Notes: generated from the letters alone by a model not told the origin. A DNA stretch of 8,393 nt from Candidatus Cloacimonadota bacterium (GCA_012519465.1 JAAYQD010000287.1:1-8393), one strand, 5' to 3'. Positions 1-6,424 are shown, counted from the first letter of the stretch. Numbers and translations: made by a program.

Positions 1-1
1 A

Positions 2-1324
2 GAAGAGACCCCTGCCGCAGCCGAAACGGACACCTCCAAAGGCGATATCGGCACCTCTGACATCCTCAAGTTTATGCTCTTTGCCCTTTTGGGAGGGCTG
101 ATCCTCAATATCACCCCCTGCGTACTGCCCATTTTGCCCATCCGCATTATGGCTATTGTAAATCAAGCCCAAAAAGACCGCGCCAAGGTGTTGTTACACA
201 CCCTGATTTATGCCTTGGGCGTGATGTTATCCTTTGGAGTATTGGCAGTTATCTTCATCGGCTTGCGCAGCGCCGGAGAACAGCAAGGCTGGGGCTTTCA
301 AAACCAAAACCCCATGTTTAGCGTGATCCTTTTGAGCATAGTGTTTGGCTTTGCCCTCTCGCTGTTGGATGTGTTTGTGCTCACGGCACCGGGGATGAAT
401 ACCGCTTCCCGCGCCACTTCCCGCAGCGGCTACAGCGGCTCCTTCTTTGGCGGCATCTTTGCCTTTTTGATGGCGATCTCCTGCACAGGGCCCTTCCTGG
501 GTGCGGCATTGCCCTTTGCATTCCGCTTGCCTTCCCCACTATTGCTGTTGTTTTTCCTCATCATCGGTTTGGGATTTGCCCTGCCCTTCATCCTGATAGG
601 CCTGATTCCCGCAGCCATGAAGCTAATCCCCAAGCCCGGCGAGTGGATGAATATCTTCAAGGAAGTGATGGGTTTTGTGCTGCTCTATCTGGTTTACACC
701 ATGCTCAAGACCACCCTCGCCCTCACCAGCGGCATATATCTGATGAATGTGATCTTCTTCCTGGTACTGCTCGGCTTTGCCCTGTGGATGTACGGACGCT
801 TTGTACGGGCGGAAAACAGCCGCATCACCCAGTGGCTCTTCAGCATCATTGCCTTGGCGGTAATAGTAGCCTCCGCCATCTACCTCTTGCCCATCAAGGA
901 TGAATATCTGCAGGCAGAAACGCAGATGGTTGCCAATGCAGATGGGATGATTCCCGCTCCCCAAGCACCGGAAGGCTGGTTTGTCTTCACGCCGGAGCTT
1001 CATCAAAAGCTGATGGATGAGGGGAAGCCGGTATTTTTGGATATCGGTGCGGACTGGTGCAAAAACTGTATGACAAACGAAAAGACCGTCCTCTTTACCG
1101 ATGACATTATGAAAGAATTTGCCGCCCACGGCGTCACCCTCCTGCGCGGAGATTTCACCCGTAGAGACGAGACCCTCCTCAAATGGATACAGGCTCACGA
1201 GCGCGCTGGAGTGCCCTTCAACGCCCTTTACATCCCCGGCAAAGAGCCCATCCTCTTTCCCGAACTCATCAGCGCCAAACGTGTGCGCGACGCCCTGGCG
1301 CAGATCCCCAAGGAGACCGAATGA
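2..1324 (+). CDS. DsbD-type thiol:disulfide interchange protein, 5' end missing
   Basis: This is the 3' part (440 codons visible) of an inner-membrane reductase that passes electrons from cytoplasmic thioredoxin to periplasmic thiol proteins. The frame is open from base 2 with no stop, and the ATG at 74 lies just before the first membrane segment, so the real start and the usual N-terminal periplasmic domain are probably upstream. Numbering from the codon at 74, residues 1-275 are a DsbD/CcdA-like membrane domain of about eight hydrophobic segments. It has the two expected membrane cysteines, C16 (NITPCVLP) and C137 (AISCTGPF). A linker leads to a C-terminal thioredoxin-like domain (about 300-416) with the active site DWCKNC (C329, C332) and a probable cis-proline at GVPFN. 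This is the domain order of DsbD after its alpha domain. The stop overlaps the next start (ATGA), so translation is probably coupled. The family is clear; the exact partners are inferred. Confidence 0.93.
   Translation, partial: EETPAAAETDTSKGDIGTSDILKFMLFALLGGLILNITPCVLPILPIRIMAIVNQAQKDRAKVLLHTLIYALGVMLSFGVLAVIFIGLRSAGEQQGWGFQNQNPMFSVILLSIVFGFALSLLDVFVLTAPGMNTASRATSRSGYSGSFFGGIFAFLMAISCTGPFLGAALPFAFRLPSPLLLLFFLIIGLGFALPFILIGLIPAAMKLIPKPGEWMNIFKEVMGFVLLYLVYTMLKTTLALTSGIYLMNVIFFLVLLGFALWMYGRFVRAENSRITQWLFSIIALAVIVASAIYLLPIKDEYLQAETQMVANADGMIPAPQAPEGWFVFTPELHQKLMDEGKPVFLDIGADWCKNCMTNEKTVLFTDDIMKEFAAHGVTLLRGDFTRRDETLLKWIQAHERAGVPFNALYIPGKEPILFPELISAKRVRDALAQIPKETE
1310..1315 (+). promoter_or_regulatory. 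Ribosome binding site for the NTF2/thioredoxin lipoprotein
   Basis: AAGGAG lies inside the last codons of the DsbD-like gene and ends 5 bases before the ATG at 1321. It supports 1321 as the start rather than the in-frame ATG at 1183, which would add 46 residues of out-of-frame DsbD sequence ahead of a signal peptide. Confidence 0.75.
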
Positions 1325-2430
1325 AATTTAGACACCTTGTCTTTATCCTGTTGGCTCTAATTGCTCTCAGCGGCTGCGACCGCTTTGATCACAGCTTCAA
1401 ACCACCGGATAAGCTGGATTTCACCCCCATAATCTTCGCTCCCCTCGAGGAAGCTTTGGTGATGGGTGATGTGGATGAAGCGATGAGCTATTTCAGCGAT
1501 GACTTTATGCACAATGGGCAGAGCAAAACCGACCGCCACACTTGGCTGGAAGGCATCTTTAGCCAAGACCCCAACCCTCTGGTGGAGGTGAAGATGTTGG
1601 CTTCCCAGCAGACTTCCCCAACCCACGCCAACGTTAATTGGCAGCTCAAATTGAGCAGCGCCGAGCGTGGCGTTTTGGCAGATAGCACCTTCATCGGCGA
1701 TACTTTGATCAAGGAAAACGACCGCTGGCTGCTGAAAGGAAATGGCGCCCAATGTAGCGTTCCCGATCCCAAGATGACCGTGGTGATTGAATACTTCACC
1801 TTTTTGGGATGCCCAAACTGCCCGCCCGTGGAAGCCAAACTACACCAATTGCAACAGCAACACGCCGGCCAATTGATCTATCTGGAACACCACACCACCC
1901 CGCCTCTGGCTGTGACTGGTGATCCCACATTTGCCTATTACGGAGCGTCCGGTGTTCCCGCAGCCATGGTACAGGGCATCAACCGCATTAACGGCTCTTC
2001 CCAAGAGAGTTTGGACGCCTTTGACCACTGGGTTCACACTTACCTCGATATGAACAAACCCATTGAATACAAAAACCTGCTCTATACCCAAGATGGACAA
2101 ACCATCTCCGGCAGCGTGGAACTGGAATTCCTGGTGGAAGGAACCCCCTTGCAGGATCTGTATCTCAATGCCGTTTTGATAGAAAAAACCTCCAGCTACA
2201 CAAACACCCAACAGGTAAACCTGCATAACGTGGTGCGCGGCAAAAGATGCATCCCTCTGGATGTCAACAATTTGAATGGGGCTGTATCCTTCAGCGTAGA
2301 TAGCGTTGACGCCCAATTGCCGGATGACACAGCCTTGGTGATCTTTGTGCAGCACAAACCTGGCACGTTCAACAACGACGCCTTCATTTACGGTGGCATT
2401 GAAGTGCCGCTGAACATTACTAATTTTTAG
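1321..2430 (+). CDS. Lipoprotein with NTF2-like and thioredoxin/Omp28-like domains
   Basis: The 369-residue product starts with a lipoprotein signal peptide and lipobox LSGC, so C19 would be lipidated. The residue after it is Asp, which in enterobacteria favours inner-membrane retention; whether that rule holds here is unknown. Residues about 35-142 look like an NTF2/SnoaL-like domain: a helical stretch with GDVDEAMSYFSDDF, then beta-strands ending in DRWLLKGNG. Residues about 152-245 look like a thioredoxin fold with FLGCPNC (C164, C167) and a probable cis-proline at GVPAA (P212). The C-terminal 120 residues form a beta-rich part with the NVVRG pattern seen in Omp28-related proteins. Two further cysteines, C145 and C310, are present. 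The start is fixed by AAGGAG and the ATGA overlap with the DsbD-like gene. Its job is inferred from context: a membrane-tethered periplasmic thiol protein served by that reductase. Domain calls are by pattern only. Confidence 0.85.
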   Translation: MKFRHLVFILLALIALSGCDRFDHSFKPPDKLDFTPIIFAPLEEALVMGDVDEAMSYFSDDFMHNGQSKTDRHTWLEGIFSQDPNPLVEVKMLASQQTSPTHANVNWQLKLSSAERGVLADSTFIGDTLIKENDRWLLKGNGAQCSVPDPKMTVVIEYFTFLGCPNCPPVEAKLHQLQQQHAGQLIYLEHHTTPPLAVTGDPTFAYYGASGVPAAMVQGINRINGSSQESLDAFDHWVHTYLDMNKPIEYKNLLYTQDGQTISGSVELEFLVEGTPLQDLYLNAVLIEKTSSYTNTQQVNLHNVVRGKRCIPLDVNNLNGAVSFSVDSVDAQLPDDTALVIFVQHKPGTFNNDAFIYGGIEVPLNITNF

Positions 2431-2439
2431 GAGACAAAA

Positions 2440-3063
2440 ATGAAAAACATACTTTTGATAACCCTCTTGATACTGGCAAGTGCGATTGTATGGGCAGATG
2501 CCATGCCGGATTTTAGGCTGCAGGATGCCACCGGCAAGAACGTGACCCTTTCCGAGCTTTTGGACGGCAATCCTCTCATCGTCGATTTCTGGGCGGATTA
2601 TTGCAAACCCTGCAAGCAATCCATGCCGCTATTGAGCGATCTGGCAGAGCGTTACGAGGATATCACCGTGGTGATGATCTCCATCGACAAACCCAAAGAC
2701 CAGCAGCGCGCCAAAAACTATCTGAAGCAAAACAACTTCAAATTTGTGACCCTCTTTGATCCGGATATGACTTTGGCAAAAAAGCTGAACGTGAGCATCC
2801 CTCCCCATACCTTTATCCTGGATGGCAAGGGCGAGATTGTGTATTCCCACAAAGGTTTTGATCCCAGCGTGATGGAGGAATACGAGGCACAGATCATAGC
2901 CCTGCTCAAGCTTGGTGAGAAGCCGGATACACAGCTGGAAGAGAAGCCAGGCGCCCAATTGGAAGCAAAGCCTGTCCTGGAGTTGGGAGAGAAACCCGAC
3001 TCAGGACTTGGCGAGAAACCCGGACAAAAGCCAGAAAAGAAGCTGGGAGAGAAACAGGAATAA
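2440..3063 (+). CDS. TlpA-like exported thioredoxin with charged repeat tail
   Basis: This 207-residue protein has a Sec signal peptide (residues 1-19, ending VWA-DA) and a TlpA/ResA/AhpC-TSA-type thioredoxin domain at about 22-157. The active site is FWADYCKPCKQ (C55, C58), the cis-proline is in the IPPHTFILD stretch (P121/P122), and the strand ITVVMISID follows the usual order. Such proteins reduce disulfides in the periplasm and are commonly kept reduced by DsbD or CcdA, which fits the first gene of this run. The start follows GGAG (2430-2433), 9 bases after the upstream stop. The odd part is residues 158-207: a hydrophilic tail of repeats based on LGEKPDxx (units at 158, 166, 174, 182, 190 and 202), rich in Glu, Lys and Pro. 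It is not part of the thioredoxin fold and may be a flexible spacer or cell-wall-binding arm. No second cysteine pair is present. Confidence 0.92.
   Translation: MKNILLITLLILASAIVWADAMPDFRLQDATGKNVTLSELLDGNPLIVDFWADYCKPCKQSMPLLSDLAERYEDITVVMISIDKPKDQQRAKNYLKQNNFKFVTLFDPDMTLAKKLNVSIPPHTFILDGKGEIVYSHKGFDPSVMEEYEAQIIALLKLGEKPDTQLEEKPGAQLEAKPVLELGEKPDSGLGEKPGQKPEKKLGEKQE
2911..3060 (+). repeat. 24-base tandem repeat encoding LxEKPxxx octads
   Basis: Four successive 24-base units (starting 2911, 2935, 2959 and 2983) encode eight-residue repeats beginning Leu-Gly/Glu-Glu/Ala-Lys-Pro. They are followed by a 36-base expanded unit (3007) and a final partial unit (3043) just before the stop. The units differ at many third positions, so this is an old repeat kept by selection on protein sequence rather than a fresh duplication. 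Confidence 0.8.
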
Positions 3064-3067
3064 CTGT

Positions 3068-4549
3068 ATGAAACGATATTTATTGCTGTTCCTGCTCCTC
3101 TTGGCAGGCCTCTTGTTTGCCCAGCAAAATCTCACCATCAATGGCCTCAACGAAGCCCAGCTCATCTATCGTGATGCCAAGGATTCGCTTGGGTTCTATT
3201 TCAAAGACAGCTTTTCCTTCCAAATGGGCTATCGCAATTTCGCTTTTGGCATGAAGTTTGTGGCAGAGCTGCCCAAATATCAAAACGACCAAAGCCAGCT
3301 GGTGCATCACCTGCATGCCCAAAACCTCGGCGTGGGCTGGAAAGAGCTGTTTGTGGCCTATGAAAAGGATGCCTGGATGCTGCGTGGTGGCACGATGTAT
3401 GAAACCTTCGGCAGCGGCCTCGTCTTCCGCAGTTATGAGGATTTGGAATTTGATCACGACCACCGTTTGGATGGATTCCACTTCAAATACGATGATGCTT
3501 TCCGCCTCAAAGCCATTTATGGCGCCAATGCCAGCCCCCAAAATGCCAATGCTCTGGATTTGGCTTATGGCTTGGATTTTGAATATCCCCTCTGGTTTAT
3601 GAAGCTTGGCATCGCCGGTGTTGGCTATCGCAACCTCACTCCACTCAATGATTACAGCCGTACAGACATCTATTCCGGCAGGCTGGGCATCAATCTGGCA
3701 AACCTGAATATCAATGCCGAATATGCCACCCGCGATCTGGATTATCCCGCCTCCCCTGCTTTTGAATCCGTCTCCGGCTCTGCCCTCTATGTCACTACCG
3801 ATTACAGTATCGGTCCGCTGATGTTGGGCACAGCCATCAAGGATTATGACCAGTTTAGTTTCCGCCAGCAGGATGTTCCCCTTGCCAATTACCACGGGGA
3901 AACCCTCAGCGACACCCAAGCCTCAGCTTTGGACGAGCGTGGCTGGCAGGGCTGGGCAAACCTGGGCTTGGGCAATACCAGCCTGGATTTGAACTATGCC
4001 GAGGCGTGGAACAAAGACAAATCCAAGCGCATGAATGATGCCTATGCGGCAGTGCAATACACCATCGGCAATCTGGATGGCGAAGCCTCCTGGTCCCATG
4101 TGGAAAAGAAGGGCAGCGATCTGGATCACCTAAATCAGGAAATCCACTATTGGCAGAGGGAAATTACCCCTGCTCTCAGCTTCGACTTTCCCGCTTTTGG
4201 CACACCCATCGGCGTGATTGCCCAATACAAGCTGGTGGATAAGGAAAACCTGAATGCTGAAGGCAGTGCCTATGAGCTAAAGAGCCACTATGAACCCAGA
4301 TTGCAGCTTGATATAGCCCTGGGCGGCCACAGCGTTTCCCTGGCTGCAGAGAGCAAATGGACAGATTTTGATTCCATACTCACCAGCCGCTATTGGGCAG
4401 GCGCAGAGCTGCGTTTGGCTCTTTCCAACGAGAGCGATATCCTCATCTTTGGCGGCCGCGAGGCTGGCGGAAAGGTGTGCCGCAACGGAATGTGCCGTTA
4501 TGTGGCGCCGTTTTCCGGGCTCAGGGTAGAGCTCGCCACCCGTTTTTAA
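3068..4549 (+). CDS. DUF6029-like outer-membrane beta-barrel protein
   Basis: The product is 493 residues with a clear Sec signal peptide (residues 1-18, ending LLFA-QQ). The mature part is made of alternating aromatic/hydrophobic strands with polar turns and ends in Phe (RVELATRF), the typical ending of outer-membrane barrels. Stretches such as LNEAQLIYR, FAFGMKFVAELPKY and YETFGSGLVFRSYEDL resemble DUF6029 proteins of Bacteroidetes-like bacteria; this is recall, not a search. The function of that family is unknown to me. I chose the ATG at 3068, 4 bases after the upstream stop and behind AGGA (3056-3059); the open frame back to 2912 overlaps the TlpA-like gene and would place 52 polar residues before the signal peptide. 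The only cysteines are C471 and C476 (VCRNGMC), just before the last strand. Being inside a thiol-redox operon, this pair may be its substrate disulfide. Confidence 0.85.
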   Translation: MKRYLLLFLLLLAGLLFAQQNLTINGLNEAQLIYRDAKDSLGFYFKDSFSFQMGYRNFAFGMKFVAELPKYQNDQSQLVHHLHAQNLGVGWKELFVAYEKDAWMLRGGTMYETFGSGLVFRSYEDLEFDHDHRLDGFHFKYDDAFRLKAIYGANASPQNANALDLAYGLDFEYPLWFMKLGIAGVGYRNLTPLNDYSRTDIYSGRLGINLANLNINAEYATRDLDYPASPAFESVSGSALYVTTDYSIGPLMLGTAIKDYDQFSFRQQDVPLANYHGETLSDTQASALDERGWQGWANLGLGNTSLDLNYAEAWNKDKSKRMNDAYAAVQYTIGNLDGEASWSHVEKKGSDLDHLNQEIHYWQREITPALSFDFPAFGTPIGVIAQYKLVDKENLNAEGSAYELKSHYEPRLQLDIALGGHSVSLAAESKWTDFDSILTSRYWAGAELRLALSNESDILIFGGREAGGKVCRNGMCRYVAPFSGLRVELATRF

Positions 4550-4560
4550 CCATTAGCTTA

Positions 4561-4565
4561 AGGAG
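4561..4565 (+). promoter_or_regulatory. Ribosome binding site for the Omp28-like sorted protein
   Basis: AGGAG ends 6 bases before the ATG at 4572, in a 22-base gap after the barrel gene. It supports this start. Confidence 0.75.
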
Positions 4566-4571
4566 TAATCC

Positions 4572-5918
4572 ATGAAATATATAGTTATCTTTATCATGCT
4601 GTTTGCCGCCTGGAACCTGATGGCAGACGTGCCGGAATATTATCCTCTCACTACCATTGCAGAGGATTTTGGAGCCAATTGGTGCACTGGCTGTCAGCAG
4701 GTCTTTCTGGGTTTGGATGCGGCGCATGCGCAAACCCATTTTGGAGAGTTTATCTCCGCCCGTCTTTACACGGAGAGCGGTATGCTCACCAATCAGGACG
4801 TGCTGGATCGTTTTGATCATTACCAGGTATTTGGCATCCCCACGGTGATCTTCAATGGTAAGACTTACTTGGAAGGAAATATTGACGATGTCGCCAGCGG
4901 AGCCCCCATTATGGAGGCACTCGCCCCCTACCGCTTTGCCGCATCCCCCCTCAAAATGAAAGTCACCAGCTTTAATGCCAATAGCGGTCTGATGCATGGC
5001 ACTGCCCAGATTGTGACGCCGGGCTTTGTCCTCAATGATGCCCAACTATTTGTGTATCTGGTGGAAGATGATGTGACAGACCAGGATACCCACGTTACAC
5101 GCCAGATTTTCAGCGAAACGATCAGCCTCGATGCAGGCGAATTGAACTTCACTGCTCAATTTGAAATCCGGGATTACTTTGATAACGACAAGCTGTGGGC
5201 GGCGGCATTTATACAAACCGAAAACAACACCATCCTGCAAACGGCACACAGCCTGCCCCTGCCGGAAACACATATCAGAGCGGCAATGGATTGGAGTACA
5301 GAGATTGTGGAGGATCCGGCTGTCTCCAACTATCTTTCCCAGCCTTTCTGGATTTTCAACCTGGGCATGGGTTCGGAATTTAATACCCGCATCGAAGTGG
5401 ATGATGCCCCGGATGATTGGTATTTTAACTATTGTGACGAAGAGGGAAATTGCTTCCCCGGCGGCTTTGCCATGCCCCACGTGATCCCTCCCAATACCGC
5501 CAAGGCTTTCCACCTCAATCTGATGGTTTATTCCAGCGGTATCGGCAAATTCCGCTATGTGATCAATAGCCCCGCACTTGGCGATTACAGCATCCCCTTC
5601 GAATACCGCACCAGCGATATGGTGTCTGCGGATGATGCGCTGGCTCCCCAAGTGAGCCTGAGCCTCCATCCCAACCACCCCAATCCCTTCAAACATAGCA
5701 CCACCCTGCGCCTCAGCAGCGATAAACCCCTCGCCCATGCCATTATCGATATCTATAACCTGAAAGGACAGAAGGTGGATAGCATCACCCTCGACAGTGT
5801 AAAATCTGGCAATAACGACCTCGTTTGGAATGCAGATAGCAGCCTGCCTTCGGGAGTGTATTTGCAGAAATTGCGTGGCAGTGATGTGCCTCCACAGAGG
5901 ATGTTGCTCTTGAAATAA
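4572..5918 (+). CDS. Omp28-like thioredoxin protein with type IX/FlgD-like sorting domain
   Basis: This 448-residue exported protein has a signal peptide (1-18, ending LMA-DV). Residues about 25-118 form a thioredoxin-like domain with FGANWCTGCQQV (C38, C41) and cis-proline VFGIPTVIF (P90). Residues about 125-230 are a beta-sandwich with the THVTRQIF pattern of Omp28-related proteins. A further beta-rich segment (about 235-345) contains a C-x5-C pair (C288, C294). Residues about 360-448 match the FlgD Ig-like/Por secretion C-terminal sorting domain: HPNHPNPFKHST, then IDIYNLKGQKV, then LPSGVYLQKL. That tail usually directs export through the type IX system and attachment or release at the cell surface, so this thiol protein may act outside the outer membrane. 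Its thioredoxin plus Omp28-like part is built like the lipoprotein at 1321-2430, which suggests paralogs. It is the last gene before a strong terminator. Redox partners are inferred. Confidence 0.9.
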   Translation: MKYIVIFIMLFAAWNLMADVPEYYPLTTIAEDFGANWCTGCQQVFLGLDAAHAQTHFGEFISARLYTESGMLTNQDVLDRFDHYQVFGIPTVIFNGKTYLEGNIDDVASGAPIMEALAPYRFAASPLKMKVTSFNANSGLMHGTAQIVTPGFVLNDAQLFVYLVEDDVTDQDTHVTRQIFSETISLDAGELNFTAQFEIRDYFDNDKLWAAAFIQTENNTILQTAHSLPLPETHIRAAMDWSTEIVEDPAVSNYLSQPFWIFNLGMGSEFNTRIEVDDAPDDWYFNYCDEEGNCFPGGFAMPHVIPPNTAKAFHLNLMVYSSGIGKFRYVINSPALGDYSIPFEYRTSDMVSADDALAPQVSLSLHPNHPNPFKHSTTLRLSSDKPLAHAIIDIYNLKGQKVDSITLDSVKSGNNDLVWNADSSLPSGVYLQKLRGSDVPPQRMLLLK

Positions 5919-5946
5919 ACAAAGCCTTTAACAAACCATAAATATA

Positions 5947-5989
5947 AGCGGACTTGCCCCCAACCATACGGGGCGAGTCCGCTTTTTTT
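5947..5989 (+). terminator. Intrinsic terminator of the redox operon
   Basis: Arms AGCGGACTTGCCCC (5947-5960) and GGGGCGAGTCCGCT (5970-5983) pair over 14 bases with one G-U wobble and a 9-base loop. A run of seven T follows from 5983 to 5989. It lies 28 bases after the last stop of the five-gene run and works in the + direction only, as no T-run follows the hairpin on the other strand. Confidence 0.93.
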
Positions 5990-6037
5990 GTTTTCAGGAA
6001 ATCCCAACCGTCCACCTATCATATCCATTTTTTTAAC

Positions 6038-6063
6038 CACGAATTACACGAATGGGCACGAAT
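6038..6063. repeat. Triple CACGAAT direct repeat
   Basis: CACGAAT occurs at 6038-6044, 6047-6053 and 6057-6063, separated by TA and GGG. The first copy is preceded by a T-run and AAC. Similar TTAACCACGAATTACACGAAT strings recur between genes in many environmental bacterial genomes as I recall them, but the role is not known to me. Confidence 0.75.
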
Positions 6064-6087
6064 TTAGGCTCACAACCTCTTGGTAAC

Positions 6088-6103
6088 ACAGGCTTTAGTC
6101 GGC
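6088..6103 (-). repeat. Inverted, decayed copy of the 16-base hairpin repeat
   Basis: Read on the - strand this is GCCGACTAAAGCCTGT. It matches 13 of 16 positions of ACCGGCTAAAGCCAGT at 6227-6242, so it seems to be a third, reversed member of that small family. Its own stem is weaker, with mismatched pairs. Confidence 0.45.
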
Positions 6104-6147
6104 TTTTATCAAATTATCCAGCGAGTAAAGCGAGCTACCTTCGAGTG

Positions 6148-6179
6148 CCCTGTTCCCTGACCCCAGGAGCCTGATCCCT
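6148..6179. repeat. Degenerate heptamer array of the CCCTGWY type
   Basis: Units CCCTGTT (6148-6154) and CCCTGAC (6155-6161) are followed by CCCAGGAG and CCTGATC, ending in CCT. The spacing stays near seven bases although the units have diverged. Confidence 0.45.
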
Positions 6180-6204
6180 AAATATTGTAACTCCTTTATT
6201 AACA

Positions 6205-6242
6205 ACCGGTTGAAACCGGTGAGCCAACCGGCTAAAGCCAGT
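6205..6242. repeat. Twin 16-base hairpin units
   Basis: Unit 1 (6205-6220) is ACCGGTT-GA-AACCGGT, a perfect 7-base stem with a 2-base spacer. Unit 2 (6227-6242) is ACCGGCT-AA-AGCCAGT, the same design with one mismatch. The T-to-C change in the left arm of unit 2 is matched by A-to-G in its right arm, so pairing at that position is kept. The units start 22 bases apart. Confidence 0.7.
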
Positions 6243-6274
6243 GCTCCCGCCCGCACAGCAAGCTCCTTAAAAAA

Positions 6275-6287
6275 GTCTCGGAGAGAC
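6275..6287. repeat. Small hairpin GTCTC-GGA-GAGAC
   Basis: A perfect 5-base stem with a 3-base loop, preceded by an A-run. There is no T-run after it, so it is not a terminator. Confidence 0.55.
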
Positions 6288-6307
6288 GTCAGTTCAGGTC
6301 AAAAAAT

Positions 6308-6320
6308 CGGGCGCAGCCCG
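6308..6320. repeat. Small hairpin CGGGC-GCA-GCCCG
   Basis: A perfect 5-base GC stem with a GCA loop. It is one of several hairpins of similar size in this stretch. Confidence 0.5.
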
Positions 6321-6328
6321 CCTTCCTT

Positions 6329-6358
6329 CGAGCGATAGCGAGCCTCGAGCGCAGCGAG
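6329..6358 (+). repeat. Direct repeat CGAGCG..AGCGAG, two copies
   Basis: CGAGCGATAGCGAG (6329-6342) and CGAGCGCAGCGAG (6346-6358) are near-identical and separated by CCT. A related GCGAG pair also occurs at 6121-6134, so the motif is scattered through the region. Confidence 0.55.
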
Positions 6359-6361
6359 TAC

Positions 6362-6396
6362 CCTCTGGCCTCTGGCCTCTGGTCTCTAACCTCTAA
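6362..6396 (+). repeat. Five-unit heptamer tandem repeat (CCTCTGG)
   Basis: Three exact CCTCTGG units (6362-6382) are followed by TCTCTAA (6383-6389) and CCTCTAA (6390-6396), giving 35 bases in strict seven-base phase. The array ends exactly where the next hairpin begins. Confidence 0.8.
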
Positions 6397-6411
6397 GCTC
6401 GCGAAGCGAGC
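6397..6411. repeat. Hairpin GCTCGC-GAA-GCGAGC
   Basis: A perfect 6-base stem closed by a GAA loop. The centre reads GCGAAGC, known as an unusually stable DNA mini-hairpin. It abuts the heptamer array. Confidence 0.65.
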
Positions 6412-6424
6412 CCACACTAACACC

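Noticed and set aside
74..76. ATG at 74 as the start of the DsbD-like gene
   Set aside because: The frame is open upstream to the window edge with a Thr/Ala/Glu linker-like stretch, and the family normally has an N-terminal periplasmic domain before this point.
1840..2619. A 259-codon - strand open frame across the lipoprotein/TlpA junction
   Set aside because: It crosses two well-supported genes and the ribosome site between them, and its protein shows no recognisable domain.
2912..3067. N-terminal extension of the barrel gene from 2912
   Set aside because: It would translate the TlpA tail repeats in another frame and bury the signal peptide 52 residues in. The ATG at 3068 has its own AGGA site.
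3080..3919. A 279-codon - strand open frame opposite the barrel gene
   Set aside because: It is a shadow of the barrel's codon bias. The + strand product has a signal peptide, strand pattern and terminal Phe, and lies in the operon.
5046..5738. A 230-codon - strand open frame opposite the Omp28-like gene
   Set aside because: It is antisense to a clear multi-domain protein and has no start signals or domain of its own.
6362..6396. Heptamer array considered as a CRISPR array
   Set aside because: Seven-base units without spacers are far too short, and there are no cas genes in the window.
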